DNA of 64,000 bases from Paenarthrobacter sp. DKR-5 (lineage in GTDB: Bacteria; Actinomycetota; Actinomycetes; Actinomycetales; Micrococcaceae). The stretch is from NCBI RefSeq assembly GCF_018531425.1, contig NZ_JAHBOI010000001.1, positions 496,001 through 560,000 of the forward strand, in the 5' to 3' direction. A program made the position numbers and the translations under genes. Of this stretch, positions 51,816-61,303 are shown piece by piece. Under the pieces are notes generated by a model. The model made no database searches, was not told where the DNA came from, and was given only the letters and a program-made list of their open reading frames with translations. Positions within the stretch are counted from its first letter, which is position 1; each line of letters opens with the position of its first letter.

Positions 51816-52592
51816 TTAGAGTCCCCGCAGGTACTCCAGCTGCGCCCTGACGGACTTCTCCGCCGCGCCCCGCAGCGCCGGCTCAATGCCGCGGTAGACC
51901 ACCGAGGAAACCTCTTCGACGCTGGCCTCCGCTCCGATCTCGGCCAAGGCGCCCCGGATCTCCTCCAGGCGGTGGTGGCGGTGTTCCCGGTACCGCTGGC
52001 AGGCCTCGGCAAGGTCAGGCAGCACAGGCCCGTGCGCGGGCAGGACCGTGGCCGGACCCAACCGGCTGAGCCGCTCCAGCGAGGCCAGGTACTCCCGCAG
52101 GGTCCCGTCCGGATGGTCCAGGACCGTCGTGCCCCGGCCGAGGATGGTGTCCCCGGTCAGGACCGATCCGGCCGGCCCGTCCTCCGGGAGCCGGAAACAG
52201 ACCGAGTCCGAGGTGTGGCCCGGGGTCGCCAGCACCTGGATCTGCAGCCCTGCGGCCTCAATGAGCTCGCCGTCGACGACGGGAGACCCGCCGAGACAAT
52301 GATCGGGGCTGAAGGCGCGCACGGGCGCGCCGGTGAGCCGGTGCAGTTCGGCGCTTCCGGCGGTATGGTCCGCGTGCCGGTGCGTGATGAGGATCAGCTC
52401 AACGGCTTCGGCTGCGAGGGCGCGCAGGTGCCCGCCGTCCAGCGGCCCGGGGTCGACGACGACGACGCGGTCCAGCCCCCCGAGCAGGTACGAGTTCGTG
52501 CCCTCGAGGCTCATCACACCCGGGTTGGGGGCCAGCAGGGAGCGGGTCAGCGGGCTGGTCCGGACGATGCGGGCAGCGGCGGTCGGTTCCAT
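51816..52592 (-). CDS. MBL-fold metallo-hydrolase (LACTB2-like)
   Basis: 258 aa. Metal-binding HRHADH motif, then His in LATPGHTSDSV, Asp in LTGDTILG and His in LPAHGP: the full two-zinc set. The C-terminal helical part (RYREHRHHRLEEIRGALAEI) is typical of LACTB2-like proteins, which include an endoribonuclease and various esterases. Start at ATG 52592, or GTG 52598. Substrate unknown. Confidence 0.88.
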   Translation of the reverse strand: MEPTAAARIVRTSPLTRSLLAPNPGVMSLEGTNSYLLGGLDRVVVVDPGPLDGGHLRALAAEAVELILITHRHADHTAGSAELHRLTGAPVRAFSPDHCLGGSPVVDGELIEAAGLQIQVLATPGHTSDSVCFRLPEDGPAGSVLTGDTILGRGTTVLDHPDGTLREYLASLERLSRLGPATVLPAHGPVLPDLAEACQRYREHRHHRLEEIRGALAEIGAEASVEEVSSVVYRGIEPALRGAAEKSVRAQLEYLRGL

Positions 52593-52652
52593 GGGCACAT
52601 CCTATGGCGGGGCGCAGGGCGGGCTGCCACCCGGGCGGCCCCCATTGCTTCT

Positions 52653-52689
52653 CTCGAGCACTTCTGCTTCTCTGGGAGAAGTGCTCGAG
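52653..52689. other. Inverted repeat in the leader of the sigma-factor gene
   Basis: 13-bp perfect arms CTCGAGCACTTCT (52653-52665) and AGAAGTGCTCGAG (52677-52689), loop 11 nt, ending 33 bp before the sigma-factor ATG. No T run follows, so it is not a simple terminator for either divergent gene. It may be an operator or an mRNA hairpin. Confidence 0.55.
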
Positions 52690-52722
52690 TCAAGGGCCGG
52701 AAGTTATCCGCAAGGACCTCCG

Positions 52723-53508
52723 ATGAACCGTCAACCCCGTGTCCCCCCAGCCGCCCGCCATGGCGGCCGCACCAACCGGCGGCCCTTGGGGCATGCCCCC
52801 GGCCCCCGCCCGACGGGCATCAGACCAGCGCAGCAGCAGCTCGTCGTCGAGCATCTCAGCCTCGCGGATTCGGTCGCCTGGCGCTACCGCGGGAGCGGCC
52901 GCGACTGGGCCGACCTGCGGCAGGTGGCCCGGCTGGGACTGGTCAAAGCAGTCTCCGGTTTCGACGCGGCGAAAGGTGACAGCTTCGCCGCCTACGCCCT
53001 GCCGACCGTCTCGGGTGAGGTGAAACGGTACCTGCGGGACCACGGCTGGATGATCCGGCCGCCGCGGCCCCTCCAGGAGCTGCGCGCCCGGGTCAATGTG
53101 GCGAAGGCGGAGCTGGCGCACACGATGGGGCGCGAGCCGTCCGTTGCGCAGCTGGCAGACGAGCTGGAGGTGGACCGCAAGGACGTGGAGGAAGCCCTCC
53201 AGTGCGAGGGAGCACTGCGCCCTTCCTCCTTCGAGGCGCGGACCTCCGAGTCGGACCTGCGGAGCCTCTCCGACACCCTCGGGGCACATGATCCCAACTT
53301 GGACCGGGCGGAGCAGCGGGCGAGTCTCGCGTCCGCGCTGCGGGAACTCACAGCCTGGGAACGGCGCCTGTTGTTCCTGCGCTATTTCGAAGAGCGCAAG
53401 CAGCAGGACATCGCCGATGAGCTGGACATCAGCCAGATGCAGGTGTCACGGGTCCTGGCGAAGCTCCTTCAGCGGCTGCGCGCGCAGCTTGAGGAACCCG
53501 CCGGCTAG
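52723..53508 (+). CDS. Sigma-70 family factor, SigB/SigF type
   Basis: 261 aa. Region 2 (LVVEHLSLADSVAWRYRGSG, DLRQVARLGLVKAVSGFDAA), region 3 (RPPRPLQELRARVNVAKAEL) and region 4 with its HTH (QQDIADELDISQMQVSRVLA) are all present; region 1.1 is absent. This is the general-stress/sporulation branch of group 3 sigma factors. The usual RsbW-type anti-sigma partner is not adjacent. AAGGA ribosome-binding site before ATG 52723, with a large hairpin in the leader. Confidence 0.92.
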   Translation: MNRQPRVPPAARHGGRTNRRPLGHAPGPRPTGIRPAQQQLVVEHLSLADSVAWRYRGSGRDWADLRQVARLGLVKAVSGFDAAKGDSFAAYALPTVSGEVKRYLRDHGWMIRPPRPLQELRARVNVAKAELAHTMGREPSVAQLADELEVDRKDVEEALQCEGALRPSSFEARTSESDLRSLSDTLGAHDPNLDRAEQRASLASALRELTAWERRLLFLRYFEERKQQDIADELDISQMQVSRVLAKLLQRLRAQLEEPAG

Positions 53509-53514
53509 TCCGTC

Positions 53515-54489
53515 TCAGAAGACCCCAAGGGAGCCCAGGGCGTCGAGGACGTCGGCCGGCTGCACAGCGAGCAGGGCCGGATCCGGCTCTGCCGAAAAGG
53601 TTTCGCCCCGGCGCTGGGCGGCGTCGGTGAGCACCACGTGCGGTCCGGGCGGAGGCCCCCACTCCTCCGGCGGAGCGGGGCCAAACAACACGACGGACGG
53701 TACGGCGTAGGCAGAGGCGAGGTGTGCGGCCCCGGTGTCGGCGGAGACGACGAGCCGGGCGTGCGCGATGACCGCGGCAAACTCCTGCAGGCCCAGTCTT
53801 CCGGCCAGGATGCTTTCCGCAGGCAGCCGCGCGGCCTGCGCCACCGCCTCGGCCCGGGGCCGTTCGGACTCGCTGCCGGTGAGCACCACGTGATGCCCGG
53901 CAGCCGTCAGCGCGGCGGCCACCTCAGCGAATCGGCCCACCGGCCATTGGCGGCTGCCGTAGAAGGCCCCGACGTGAACGACCGCAGCTCCGGGTGCCGC
54001 GCTGGGAACCTCCGGGGTCCGCAACGCGAAGTCAGCCGGATCGGCGTCGATGCCGTGCCCCTGCAGCAGCCGGGCCCAGCGCACGCGCTCGTGGATGCCG
54101 TCCTGCCAGACGGGACCGTCCCACCCCGCTGCGCGGTGGCCGATCCGCCGCCGGGGCCGGAGTGCTTCCAGGGCGCCCCTGCTCTCGGGCCCGTTGCCGT
54201 GCAGGTTCACCGCCACGTCCGCACTGCCCGGCGCCAGCGCCAGCGGACCATCGAGCCCGGGCGTGGGCAGCAGCTCGTCGACGCCTCCCACGAGTTCCAC
54301 GATCGGTGCGAGCCACACCGGCGCGGCGAAGACAAGATCATGATCGGGGAAGGCACGCCGCAGACCGCGCAGCGCCGGAACCGCGACGAGCAAATCGCCA
54401 AGCTTCAGCGCGCGCAGGGCGACGACGACGGGCCGGCTGTAGCCCGCGGCGGCCGCCCCAAGGCGCCCGGACATACCTGGCTGCACCAC
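53515..54489 (-). CDS. Glycosyltransferase family 9 (heptosyltransferase-like) A
   Basis: 324 aa GT-B fold. N-terminal VVVALRALKLGDLLVAVPAL binds acceptor; the C-terminal VSADTGAAHLASAYAVPSVV followed by LFGP is the GT9 nucleotide-sugar site (conserved D/S-x-G-x-x-H). In Gram-negatives this family transfers heptose from ADP-heptose to LPS core. Divergent from the heptose operon starting at 54586. Start uncertain: GTG 54489 or 54486 (after AAGGCAGG) or ATG 54474. Confidence 0.88.
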   Translation of the reverse strand: MVQPGMSGRLGAAAAGYSRPVVVALRALKLGDLLVAVPALRGLRRAFPDHDLVFAAPVWLAPIVELVGGVDELLPTPGLDGPLALAPGSADVAVNLHGNGPESRGALEALRPRRRIGHRAAGWDGPVWQDGIHERVRWARLLQGHGIDADPADFALRTPEVPSAAPGAAVVHVGAFYGSRQWPVGRFAEVAAALTAAGHHVVLTGSESERPRAEAVAQAARLPAESILAGRLGLQEFAAVIAHARLVVSADTGAAHLASAYAVPSVVLFGPAPPEEWGPPPGPHVVLTDAAQRRGETFSAEPDPALLAVQPADVLDALGSLGVF

Positions 54490-54585
54490 TTCAGCCTGCC
54501 TTTCCTGCCGCGCGGGACCGCCGCAAAGCCCGCCGTCCCGCAACCCGATGTTTATGATCAGCATACTGAGGGAACAGTTCTTCAT

Positions 54586-55173
54586 ATGGAAGCGCAAACC
54601 TCCCGCCCGCCCCTGGGCATGCTGTTCGATCGGGACGGCACGCTGGTCACCGATGTGCCGTACAACGGTGATCCTTCGCTGGTGAGCCCCCTCCCGGGCG
54701 CGAAGGAGGTGCTCGCCGCGCTGCGTGCCGCCGGCATCCCGACGGGAGTCGTGAGCAACCAGTCCGGCATCGCCCGCGGACTCCTCACCGCCGGACAGGT
54801 CGAGGCTGTCAACGCCCGGGTGGACCAGCTGCTGGGCCCTTTCGATGCCTGGTGCATCTGCCCGCACGGCCCCGACGACGGCTGCGAATGCCGCAAACCG
54901 AAGCCCGGCATGATCTTCCATGCGGCGCGCCAGCTGGATATCGCGCCCTGGGACCTGGCCCTGGTCGGCGACATCGGGGCCGACGTCGAGGCGGCCGCGG
55001 CAGCGGGCTGCAGGTCCGTGCTGGTTCCTACGGCGGTGACGCTCCCGCAGGAGGTCGCCGACGCGCCCGAGGTCGCGGCCGACCTCCGGGCAGCTGTGCT
55101 GGCGCTCTTCCCGGAGGGCACCGCCGTGCACCATCTTCTCGATGCGCCTGTCCCGGCCGAGGCGCGGCGATGA
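54586..55173 (+). CDS. gmhB: D-glycero-D-manno-heptose bisphosphate phosphatase (GmhB-like, HAD-IIIA)
   Basis: 195 aa. HAD motif I LFDRDGTLV, motif II VVSNQSGIARGL, zinc loop CPHGPDDGCECRKPKPGM (the CxH...CxC pattern of GmhB) and motif IV LVGDIGADVEAA. It should remove the phosphate at C7 of heptose 1,7-bisphosphate. HisB-N is the nearest alternative, but the company of gmhA and hldE favours GmhB. First gene of a six-gene chain of 4-nt overlaps; its TGA overlaps the next ATG. Confidence 0.88.
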   Translation: MEAQTSRPPLGMLFDRDGTLVTDVPYNGDPSLVSPLPGAKEVLAALRAAGIPTGVVSNQSGIARGLLTAGQVEAVNARVDQLLGPFDAWCICPHGPDDGCECRKPKPGMIFHAARQLDIAPWDLALVGDIGADVEAAAAAGCRSVLVPTAVTLPQEVADAPEVAADLRAAVLALFPEGTAVHHLLDAPVPAEARR

Positions 55174-56228
55174 GCCGCCGCGTGCTGGTTGCCCGGCTCG
55201 ACAGCCTCGGCGACGTTCTCGTCACCGGCCCTGCTGTGCGCGCCGTGGCCTCGGGCGCCGACGAGGTGGTCATGCTGTGCGGGCCCGAGGGCACCCCCGC
55301 CGCGGAAATGCTGCCCGGGGTCGACCGCGTCTTCACCTGGGCGGCGCCCTGGATTGTGGACCCGAGCCCGGCCGCCACCCCGAAGCATCTGGAGCCGCTG
55401 CAGGCCTTCCTGGCGGCAGAGCAGTTCGACCAGGCCGTCATTTTCACCTCGTTCCACCAGTCGCCGCTGCCCCTGGCCTTGCTGCTCCGGCTGGCCGGCG
55501 TGCCGCTGACGGCCGGCGCGTCGGTCGACTTCGCCGGCTCGCTGCTCGACGTCCGGCTCAAGCCCGGCGAGGACCTCCCCGAGGATCTGCCCGAGCCCGA
55601 GCGCGCGCTGGCCATCGCGGAGGCGGCAGGCTACGAGCTTCCCGCCGGCGACGACGGCCGGCTCGCCGTGCAGGCACCGCCCCCGCCGCCGGCCTCCGTC
55701 GGCGGCCAGCCGTATATCGCGGTCCATCCCGGCGCCTCGGTGCCGGCCCGGGAGTGGCCGGCGGCGCACCACGCGGCAGCGGTCGAGCTACTGGCGCAGG
55801 CAGGCCACCGCGTGGTCGTGACAGGCGGCCCCTCTGATGCCGGGCTCACGGCCCAAGTCGCCGGCAGGGCAGGGCTCGACCTGGGCGGCCGCACCGGCAT
55901 GCGGACCTTGGCCGGCGTGCTGGCCGGAGCCGAGGTGGTCATCACCGGCAACACCGGCCCGGCGCACCTGGCCGCAGCCGTCGGCACTCCCGTGGTCAGC
56001 CTCTTCTCCCCCGTGGTGCCCGCGGTGCGGTGGGCACCGTACGGCGTGCGCAGGGAGCTGCTGGGCGACCAGGACGCGCCCTGCCGGAACACCAGGGCGC
56101 GCGTCTGCCCGGTGCCCGGCCATCCCTGCCTGGCCTCGGTCACGCCCCGGGAGGTGGTCGACGCCGTGGAGCGCATCCTTGCCGATCCGGGGCGCCCGGC
56201 TGCCCCCGAACGGAAGGCCCAGCGGTGA
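55170..56228 (+). CDS. Glycosyltransferase family 9 (heptosyltransferase-like) B
   Basis: 352 aa. RVLVARLDSLGDVLVTGPAV at the start and VVITGNTGPAHLAAAVGTPV then VSLFSP at the nucleotide-sugar site define GT9. A C-terminal CRNTRARVCPVPGHPC has three Cys, a feature seen in some heptosyltransferases. Overlaps gmhB (ATGA) and the next gene (GTGA). The predicted donor is the ADP-heptose made by its neighbours. Confidence 0.9.
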   Translation: MSRRVLVARLDSLGDVLVTGPAVRAVASGADEVVMLCGPEGTPAAEMLPGVDRVFTWAAPWIVDPSPAATPKHLEPLQAFLAAEQFDQAVIFTSFHQSPLPLALLLRLAGVPLTAGASVDFAGSLLDVRLKPGEDLPEDLPEPERALAIAEAAGYELPAGDDGRLAVQAPPPPPASVGGQPYIAVHPGASVPAREWPAAHHAAAVELLAQAGHRVVVTGGPSDAGLTAQVAGRAGLDLGGRTGMRTLAGVLAGAEVVITGNTGPAHLAAAVGTPVVSLFSPVVPAVRWAPYGVRRELLGDQDAPCRNTRARVCPVPGHPCLASVTPREVVDAVERILADPGRPAAPERKAQR

Positions 56229-57223
56229 GGGTCCTGTTGTGGCATGTGCACGGAGGTTGGACCGACGCGTTCGTGCGGGGACCGCACGAATACCTGCTGC
56301 CGGTCGGCGGAGGCGGCGCCTGGGGGCTCGGCCGCGGCGGCCGGGACTGGCCGGCGAGCGCAGTCGAGGTTCCGCTGGAGCGCCTGCGCGACGCCGAACC
56401 GGACGTCGTCGTCCTGCAGCGCACGGAGGAACTCGCCGCCGTCGAGCGGCTGCTGGGACGGGTGCCGGGCCGGGACCTGCCCGCGGTCTTCCTGGAGCAC
56501 AACACCCCCAAGGGCGACGTGCCCAACAGCGTGCACCCGCTGTCCGGCCAGTCGGAGATTCCCATCGTGCACGTCACCCACTTCAACGAGCTGTTCTGGG
56601 ACAACGGCAGGGCGCCGACCACCGTCATCGAACACGGCATCGTCGATCCGGGCCCGCTGTACACCGGAGAACTCCGACAGCTGGGCGTGGTCGTGAATGA
56701 GCCGGTGCGCCGGTGGCGGGTCACCGGAACGGACCTGCTCCCGCGCTTTGCCGCCGCCGGAAGGCTTGAGGTGTTCGGCATGGGCGGGGACGGACTGGCC
56801 GGGAAGCTGGGGCTGGGCGAGCAGGAGCTCTCCATCGGAGGGGACCTGCCCACCGGCCTGCTGCACTCACGCCTGGCCCGGAACCGCGTGTACCTGCATC
56901 CGCTCCGCTGGACGTCCCTGGGGCTGTCGCTGCTGGAGGCCATGCACCTGGGGATGCCGGTCATCGCCCTTGACAGCACCGAGGCCCGCCGGGCGGTACC
57001 TCCCGAGGCAGGGGTCGTTTCCACCGACATCGAAGAACTGTGCCGCGCTGCCCGGCGGCTGCTCGAGGACCCTGACGAGGCGCGGAAGCGCGGCCAGGCG
57101 GCCCGCGAGACCGCCCTGCAGGGGTACGGCCTCAAACCGTTCCTGACCCGGTGGGACGACGTACTTGAGCACGCCCGCTCCCCGCGGGTGTTCCCCGCAT
57201 CCACAGAAAGGAGGACGCAGTGA
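56225..57223 (+). CDS. Glycosyltransferase, GT4-like
   Basis: 332 aa. The C-terminal half has the retaining GT-B pattern [20 protein letters not shown] then [10 protein letters not shown], matching the EX7E donor-site region of GT4. The N-terminal half ([20 protein letters not shown]) is unusual and less conserved, with [15 protein letters not shown]. Donor and acceptor unknown; position inside the heptose operon suggests it extends the same glycan. GTG start overlapping the previous stop. Confidence 0.82.
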   Translation: MRVLLWHVHGGWTDAFVRGPHEYLLPVGGGGAWGLGRGGRDWPASAVEVPLERLRDAEPDVVVLQRTEELAAVERLLGRVPGRDLPAVFLEHNTPKGDVPNSVHPLSGQSEIPIVHVTHFNELFWDNGRAPTTVIEHGIVDPGPLYTGELRQLGVVVNEPVRRWRVTGTDLLPRFAAAGRLEVFGMGGDGLAGKLGLGEQELSIGGDLPTGLLHSRLARNRVYLHPLRWTSLGLSLLEAMHLGMPVIALDSTEARRAVPPEAGVVSTDIEELCRAARRLLEDPDEARKRGQAARETALQGYGLKPFLTRWDDVLEHARSPRVFPASTERRTQ

Positions 57224-58524
57224 AAATCTCCATGGTTTCCGAACATGCCAGCCCGTTGGCCGCCCTGGGAGGGGTGGACGCAGGTGGCCAAAACGTCCAT
57301 GTTGCGGCCCTCTCCACTGCGCTCGCGCGCCGCGGCCACGACGTAACCGTCTACACCCGCCGTGACAGCCCCGACCTTCCCCGGCGGGTGGAGGTCGCGC
57401 CCGGCGTCGCCGTGGTGCACGTCGACGCGGGCCCTGCCCGTCCCGTCCCGAAGGATGACCTGCTGCCGTACATGGGCGCCCTCGCCGACGGCATCGCCGC
57501 CGACTGGGGCTCCGCCCCGCCCGACTTGGTGCACAGCCACTTCTGGATGTCCGGCCTGGCCGCCCTCGACGCGGCCCGCCGGACCCCGGCCTGGGTGCCG
57601 GTGGTGCACACCTTCCACGCCCTCGGCACGGTGAAGCGCCGGCACCAGGGCAAGGAGGACACCAGCCCGGCGGACCGGACCTGGCTCGAGCCGTGGGTGG
57701 GCGCCAACGCGGACCGAGTCCTGGCGACCTGCTCTGACGAAGTGTTCGAGCTCAAGTCCATGGGGGTGCCGCCGGGCCGGATCGCTGTCGCTCCCTGCGG
57801 GGTCGACCTTGGGCTGTTCGAGCCCGTCGGACCCGCGGAGCCCCGGACACATACCTACCGGGTCGCCACCGTCGGACGGCTCGTGCAGCGCAAAGGCGTG
57901 GGGACCACCATCAGCGCGCTGGCACTGCTGGCGGACATGGGGCTGGACGACGTCGAACTGCTGATCGTCGGGGGCGCCGGTGCCGCCGAGGACCTGGCCG
58001 ACGACCCCGAGGCGTGCAGGCTCCGGAAACTGGCGCAGGCGCTGGGCGTCGCGGACCGCGTCGTGCTGCGCGGCCAGGTGCCCCGGGATGAGATGCCGCA
58101 GGTGCTGCGCGGCGTCGACGCCGTGGTGTGCGCCCCTTGGTACGAGCCCTTCGGCATCGTCCCGCTGGAGGCGATGGCCTGCGGCGTCCCGGTGGTGGCA
58201 GCCGCGGTCGGCGGCCTGATCGATACCGTCGTCGACGGCGTAACCGGCGTGCACGTGCCGCCGCGGGACCCCGAAGCCATCGCCAGCGCGCTCGAACTGC
58301 TCCTCACCAAGCCCGAGCTGGCGCGCCGGTTCGGCGCCGCCGGCAGCAAACGCGTCCGGGCGCGGTATTCCTGGGACCGCGTCGCCGCCGACACCGAGAA
58401 GACCTATGCCTCCCTGCTGTACGGCCGCGCCTCCATGGCCTCCGGCACCCCGCGGCTGGACGTGGCGCGTGCGATGCGCAGCAGCGAGCCGCTGACCGGA
58501 GCCTCCGGAGGGTCGAACTCATGA
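57220..58524 (+). CDS. Glycosyltransferase family 4
   Basis: 434 aa. N-terminal [20 protein letters not shown] and [20 protein letters not shown] resemble MshA/sucrose-phosphate-synthase-type GT4 (GGxNV loop). [19 protein letters not shown] and the EX7E segment [20 protein letters not shown] are intact. Retaining transferase; nucleotide-sugar donor unknown. GTG start with AAAGGAGG, overlapping both flanking genes by 4 nt. Confidence 0.92.
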   Translation: MKISMVSEHASPLAALGGVDAGGQNVHVAALSTALARRGHDVTVYTRRDSPDLPRRVEVAPGVAVVHVDAGPARPVPKDDLLPYMGALADGIAADWGSAPPDLVHSHFWMSGLAALDAARRTPAWVPVVHTFHALGTVKRRHQGKEDTSPADRTWLEPWVGANADRVLATCSDEVFELKSMGVPPGRIAVAPCGVDLGLFEPVGPAEPRTHTYRVATVGRLVQRKGVGTTISALALLADMGLDDVELLIVGGAGAAEDLADDPEACRLRKLAQALGVADRVVLRGQVPRDEMPQVLRGVDAVVCAPWYEPFGIVPLEAMACGVPVVAAAVGGLIDTVVDGVTGVHVPPRDPEAIASALELLLTKPELARRFGAAGSKRVRARYSWDRVAADTEKTYASLLYGRASMASGTPRLDVARAMRSSEPLTGASGGSNS

Positions 58525-59165
58525 CCATTGAACACACTCTCGAAGGCGATCCGCGGCTCCCGGAGCCCGCAACCGTCGCGACGCCATCGTCCCGGGCGGT
58601 GACGGACCACTTGCGCAACGTCCTGCCCGCGCTGGCCAGTCTCCAGCGCGAGGCGTCCCACCTGGCTGCCTGGGGCGACGAGCTGGCCGAGCGCATGCTG
58701 CGGGGCCAGCGGCTGCTCGCGGCCGGAAACGGCGGCTCGGCGGCCGAAGCCCAGCACCTAACGGCCGAGCTCGTGGGCCGCTTCGACGGCGAACGCCGCC
58801 CGTTCTCGGCGATCGCGCTGCATGCGGACACGTCGGCCTTGACCGCCATCGGCAATGACTACGGGTTCGATGAACTCTTCGCCCGACAGGTGCACGGACA
58901 CGCCCGCGCCGGCGACGTGCTGGTGCTGATGTCCACCAGCGGCCGCAGCCCGAACCTGCTGCGCGCCGCCGAGGCCGCCCGCGACGCAGGTGCGGTGAGC
59001 TGGGCGCTGACCGGGCCCGGTCCGAACCCGCTGTGCCGGGCCGTGGATGACTTCGTCACCGTCGAGGCACTCAACGCCAACGTGCAGGAAGCACACCTGA
59101 TCGCCCTGCACGGCATCTGCCGGGCGTTTGACGCGGCAGTGGCCAGGGCGGAGGGCCAGAAATGA
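58521..59165 (+). CDS. gmhA: Sedoheptulose 7-phosphate isomerase (GmhA-like, SIS domain)
   Basis: 214 aa. SIS-domain isomerase with the GmhA signature [20 protein letters not shown], the second phosphate loop [11 protein letters not shown] and a C-terminal [12 protein letters not shown]. Converts sedoheptulose 7-phosphate to D-glycero-D-manno-heptose 7-phosphate, the first step of heptose synthesis. An N-terminal extension of about 20 residues precedes the usual start. Overlaps both neighbours by ATGA. Confidence 0.92.
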   Translation: MTIEHTLEGDPRLPEPATVATPSSRAVTDHLRNVLPALASLQREASHLAAWGDELAERMLRGQRLLAAGNGGSAAEAQHLTAELVGRFDGERRPFSAIALHADTSALTAIGNDYGFDELFARQVHGHARAGDVLVLMSTSGRSPNLLRAAEAARDAGAVSWALTGPGPNPLCRAVDDFVTVEALNANVQEAHLIALHGICRAFDAAVARAEGQK

Positions 59166-60550
59166 AACAGCCAACGATCGTGGTCGTCGGCGACGTCCTC
59201 CTCGACGTCGACCTCGGCGGGGAGGCCACCCGGCTGTGCCCCGACGCGCCCGTTCCGGTCGTGGACGTCTCCTCGGTTCAACGGCGTGCCGGCGGCGCAG
59301 GGCTCGTCGCGGCGATGCTGGCCGCCGACGACGTCGACGTGCGGCTGGTGACGGTGCTGTCCGACGACGAAAACTCCGAACTGCTGCGCGAGGCGCTGGC
59401 CGGCATCCCGCTCACCGCGGGACCCTCGGGCGCACCGACACCGGTCAAAACCCGGGTGCGCGCCCACGGCCAGCCCGTCGTCCGCTTCGACGAAGGCTGC
59501 GCCCCCGCGCCCCTTCCCAGGGTGACGGACGAGATGCTCGCGGCGCTCGCCGCAGCCGACGCCGTCATCGTCGCCGACTACGGGCGCGGCCTGCCCGCCA
59601 ACCCCGAGCTGCGGTCCGCGCTGGAGAGCCTCACCGCGCGAGTCCCCGTGGTCTGGGACCCCCATCCGGCCGGCGCCGAACCCGTGGCCGGCGTCCGCGT
59701 GGCCACCCCGAACCAGGCGGAAGCGGGACGCGCTGCCGGTGCGGGCACCGCCGGACCCGACGACGCGGCAGTCGCCGCAGCGGCGCTGCTGAGCCGCTGG
59801 GGCAGCCTGAGCGTCGCCGTCACGCTCGGAGCGGACGGTGTGCTGCTCCTCGACGAGGGCGGTGCCGCGCCCCGTCTCCTGCCCGCCCCGAAGGTACCCG
59901 CCGGTGACACCTGCGGTGCCGGGGACCGGTTCGCCGCGACCCTCGCACTCGGCCTGGCAGCCGGCGCCGGCCTGGACGCCGCCGCGGGCGGAGCGGTGGA
60001 GGCGGCGGCGGCCTACCTCGCTGCCGGCGGAGTCAGCGCGCTGCGGCCGCCGGATGCGCTGCCCGGTCCGCAGCCCGCCGCGCTCACCAGCGACCGGGTG
60101 GATGCCCGGCGCCTGGTACGCCAGGTCCGGCAAACCGGAGGCTCGGTGATCGCCACCGGCGGTTGTTTCGACCTGCTCCACGCCGGGCATGTGCGGACGC
60201 TGGCAGCCGCACGGAAGCTCGGCGACTGCCTGATCGTCTGCCTCAACTCGGACTCCTCGGTCCGCCGGCTGAAGGGCCCGCAGCGCCCGATCATCGCCGA
60301 ACACGACCGGGTCGAACTCCTGGAAGCCCTCGAATGCGTTGACGCCGTCGTGCTCTTCGATGAAGACACGCCGGAGGCCGTGCTCGAGTCCCTGCAGCCC
60401 GACGTCTGGGTCAAAGGCGGCGACTACTCCCCCGAGGACCTTCCGGAGGCCGCCCTGATGAAGAGTTGGGGCGGCCGGACCGTGACCGTCCCGTACCACC
60501 CGGCCCGCTCGACGACCGGCCTGGCCTCCGCACTCGCCCGCGTCGGCTGA
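59162..60550 (+). CDS. hldE: Bifunctional heptose 7-phosphate kinase / heptose 1-phosphate adenylyltransferase
   Basis: 462 aa. Domain 1 (about residues 1-310) is a PfkB kinase: GDVLLDVDLGGEATRLCPDA and the catalytic PAGDTCGAGDRFAATLALG. Domain 2 (about 320-462) is a nucleotidyltransferase: TGGCFDLLHAGHVRTL (HxGH), LNSDSSVRRLKGPQRPI, WVKGGDY and RSTTGL. The order and length match HldE, so it makes ADP-heptose from heptose 7-phosphate with GmhB in between. Last gene of the overlap chain (ATGA with gmhA). Confidence 0.94.
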   Translation: MKQPTIVVVGDVLLDVDLGGEATRLCPDAPVPVVDVSSVQRRAGGAGLVAAMLAADDVDVRLVTVLSDDENSELLREALAGIPLTAGPSGAPTPVKTRVRAHGQPVVRFDEGCAPAPLPRVTDEMLAALAAADAVIVADYGRGLPANPELRSALESLTARVPVVWDPHPAGAEPVAGVRVATPNQAEAGRAAGAGTAGPDDAAVAAAALLSRWGSLSVAVTLGADGVLLLDEGGAAPRLLPAPKVPAGDTCGAGDRFAATLALGLAAGAGLDAAAGGAVEAAAAYLAAGGVSALRPPDALPGPQPAALTSDRVDARRLVRQVRQTGGSVIATGGCFDLLHAGHVRTLAAARKLGDCLIVCLNSDSSVRRLKGPQRPIIAEHDRVELLEALECVDAVVLFDEDTPEAVLESLQPDVWVKGGDYSPEDLPEAALMKSWGGRTVTVPYHPARSTTGLASALARVG

Positions 60551-60604
60551 CCGCCGGCCGGCCCCTCCAGCCACCACAACCCGAAGAACGAGAGGAAGTT
60601 CCCC

Positions 60605-61303
60605 GTGAACCAGTCCCAAAACCCCCGCCGCATCCTGGTGACCGGCGGCGCGTCAGGCCTTGGCGCCGCCGTCGTCGAGGCAGCCCTCAAGGCAGGCGAC
60701 CAGCCCATCGTGATTGACCTCGACACGAGCGCTGTCACCGGCGCCAAGGCATACCAGGCGGATGTCTCCGACACCGCTTCGGTCACCGCCGCGGTGACCG
60801 AAGCGGCCGAGGCTGCCGGAGGCCTCGACGCGGTCGTCACCGCAGCGGGCATCGACCGGTGCGGCAAACTCGAGGACGTCGCGGCCGAGCAGTGGGAGAA
60901 GGTGATCGGAGTGAACCTGCTGGGCACCGTCTCCGTCGTCCGCGCTGCACTCCCCTACCTGAAGCAAACGCACGGCCGTGTGGTCACCGTTGCCTCTTCC
61001 CTGGGCATCCGGGCGCTGCCGGAGGCTACCGCCTACTGCGCCTCGAAGTTCGCCGTGGTCGGGTTCAGCCGCTCGCTGGCCGCCGAAACGAAGGGCGAGA
61101 TCGGAGTGACCACCCTGATCCCGGCCGGCATGAAGACGCATTTCTTCGACGACCGGGACGAGAAGTACAAGCCGCAGGACGATTCCCGGCTCAACGATCC
61201 CGCCCGCGTGGCCGAGGCTGTGCTGTTCGCCCTTTCACAGCCCCGCGGCTGTGAAGTGCGCGAACTCGTCATTTGCCATGAGGAAGAGGATTCATGGCCG
61301 TAG
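60605..61303 (+). CDS. Short-chain dehydrogenase/reductase
   Basis: 232 aa classical SDR. NAD(P) motif VTGGASGLGAAV, catalytic Ser in VASSLGIRAL and Tyr-x-x-x-Lys in AYCASKFAVVG. GTG start after AGAGGAAG, 54 bp behind hldE, so probably the last gene of the heptose operon. It is not HldD, the extended-type 6-epimerase. May modify the heptose or another sugar; substrate unknown. Its 3' end overlaps the convergent GT9 gene by 12 bp. Confidence 0.88.
   Translation: MNQSQNPRRILVTGGASGLGAAVVEAALKAGDQPIVIDLDTSAVTGAKAYQADVSDTASVTAAVTEAAEAAGGLDAVVTAAGIDRCGKLEDVAAEQWEKVIGVNLLGTVSVVRAALPYLKQTHGRVVTVASSLGIRALPEATAYCASKFAVVGFSRSLAAETKGEIGVTTLIPAGMKTHFFDDRDEKYKPQDDSRLNDPARVAEAVLFALSQPRGCEVRELVICHEEEDSWP

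Noticed and set aside
56140-58254. 704-codon minus-strand ORF across the glycosyltransferases
   Set aside because: The plus-strand glycosyltransferases have intact motifs and coupled starts; the antisense product has none.
60605-61303. HldD (ADP-heptose 6-epimerase)
   Set aside because: The protein is a short classical SDR of 232 aa with a TGGASGLG loop, not the ~310-aa extended epimerase with a GGAGFIGS-type start.
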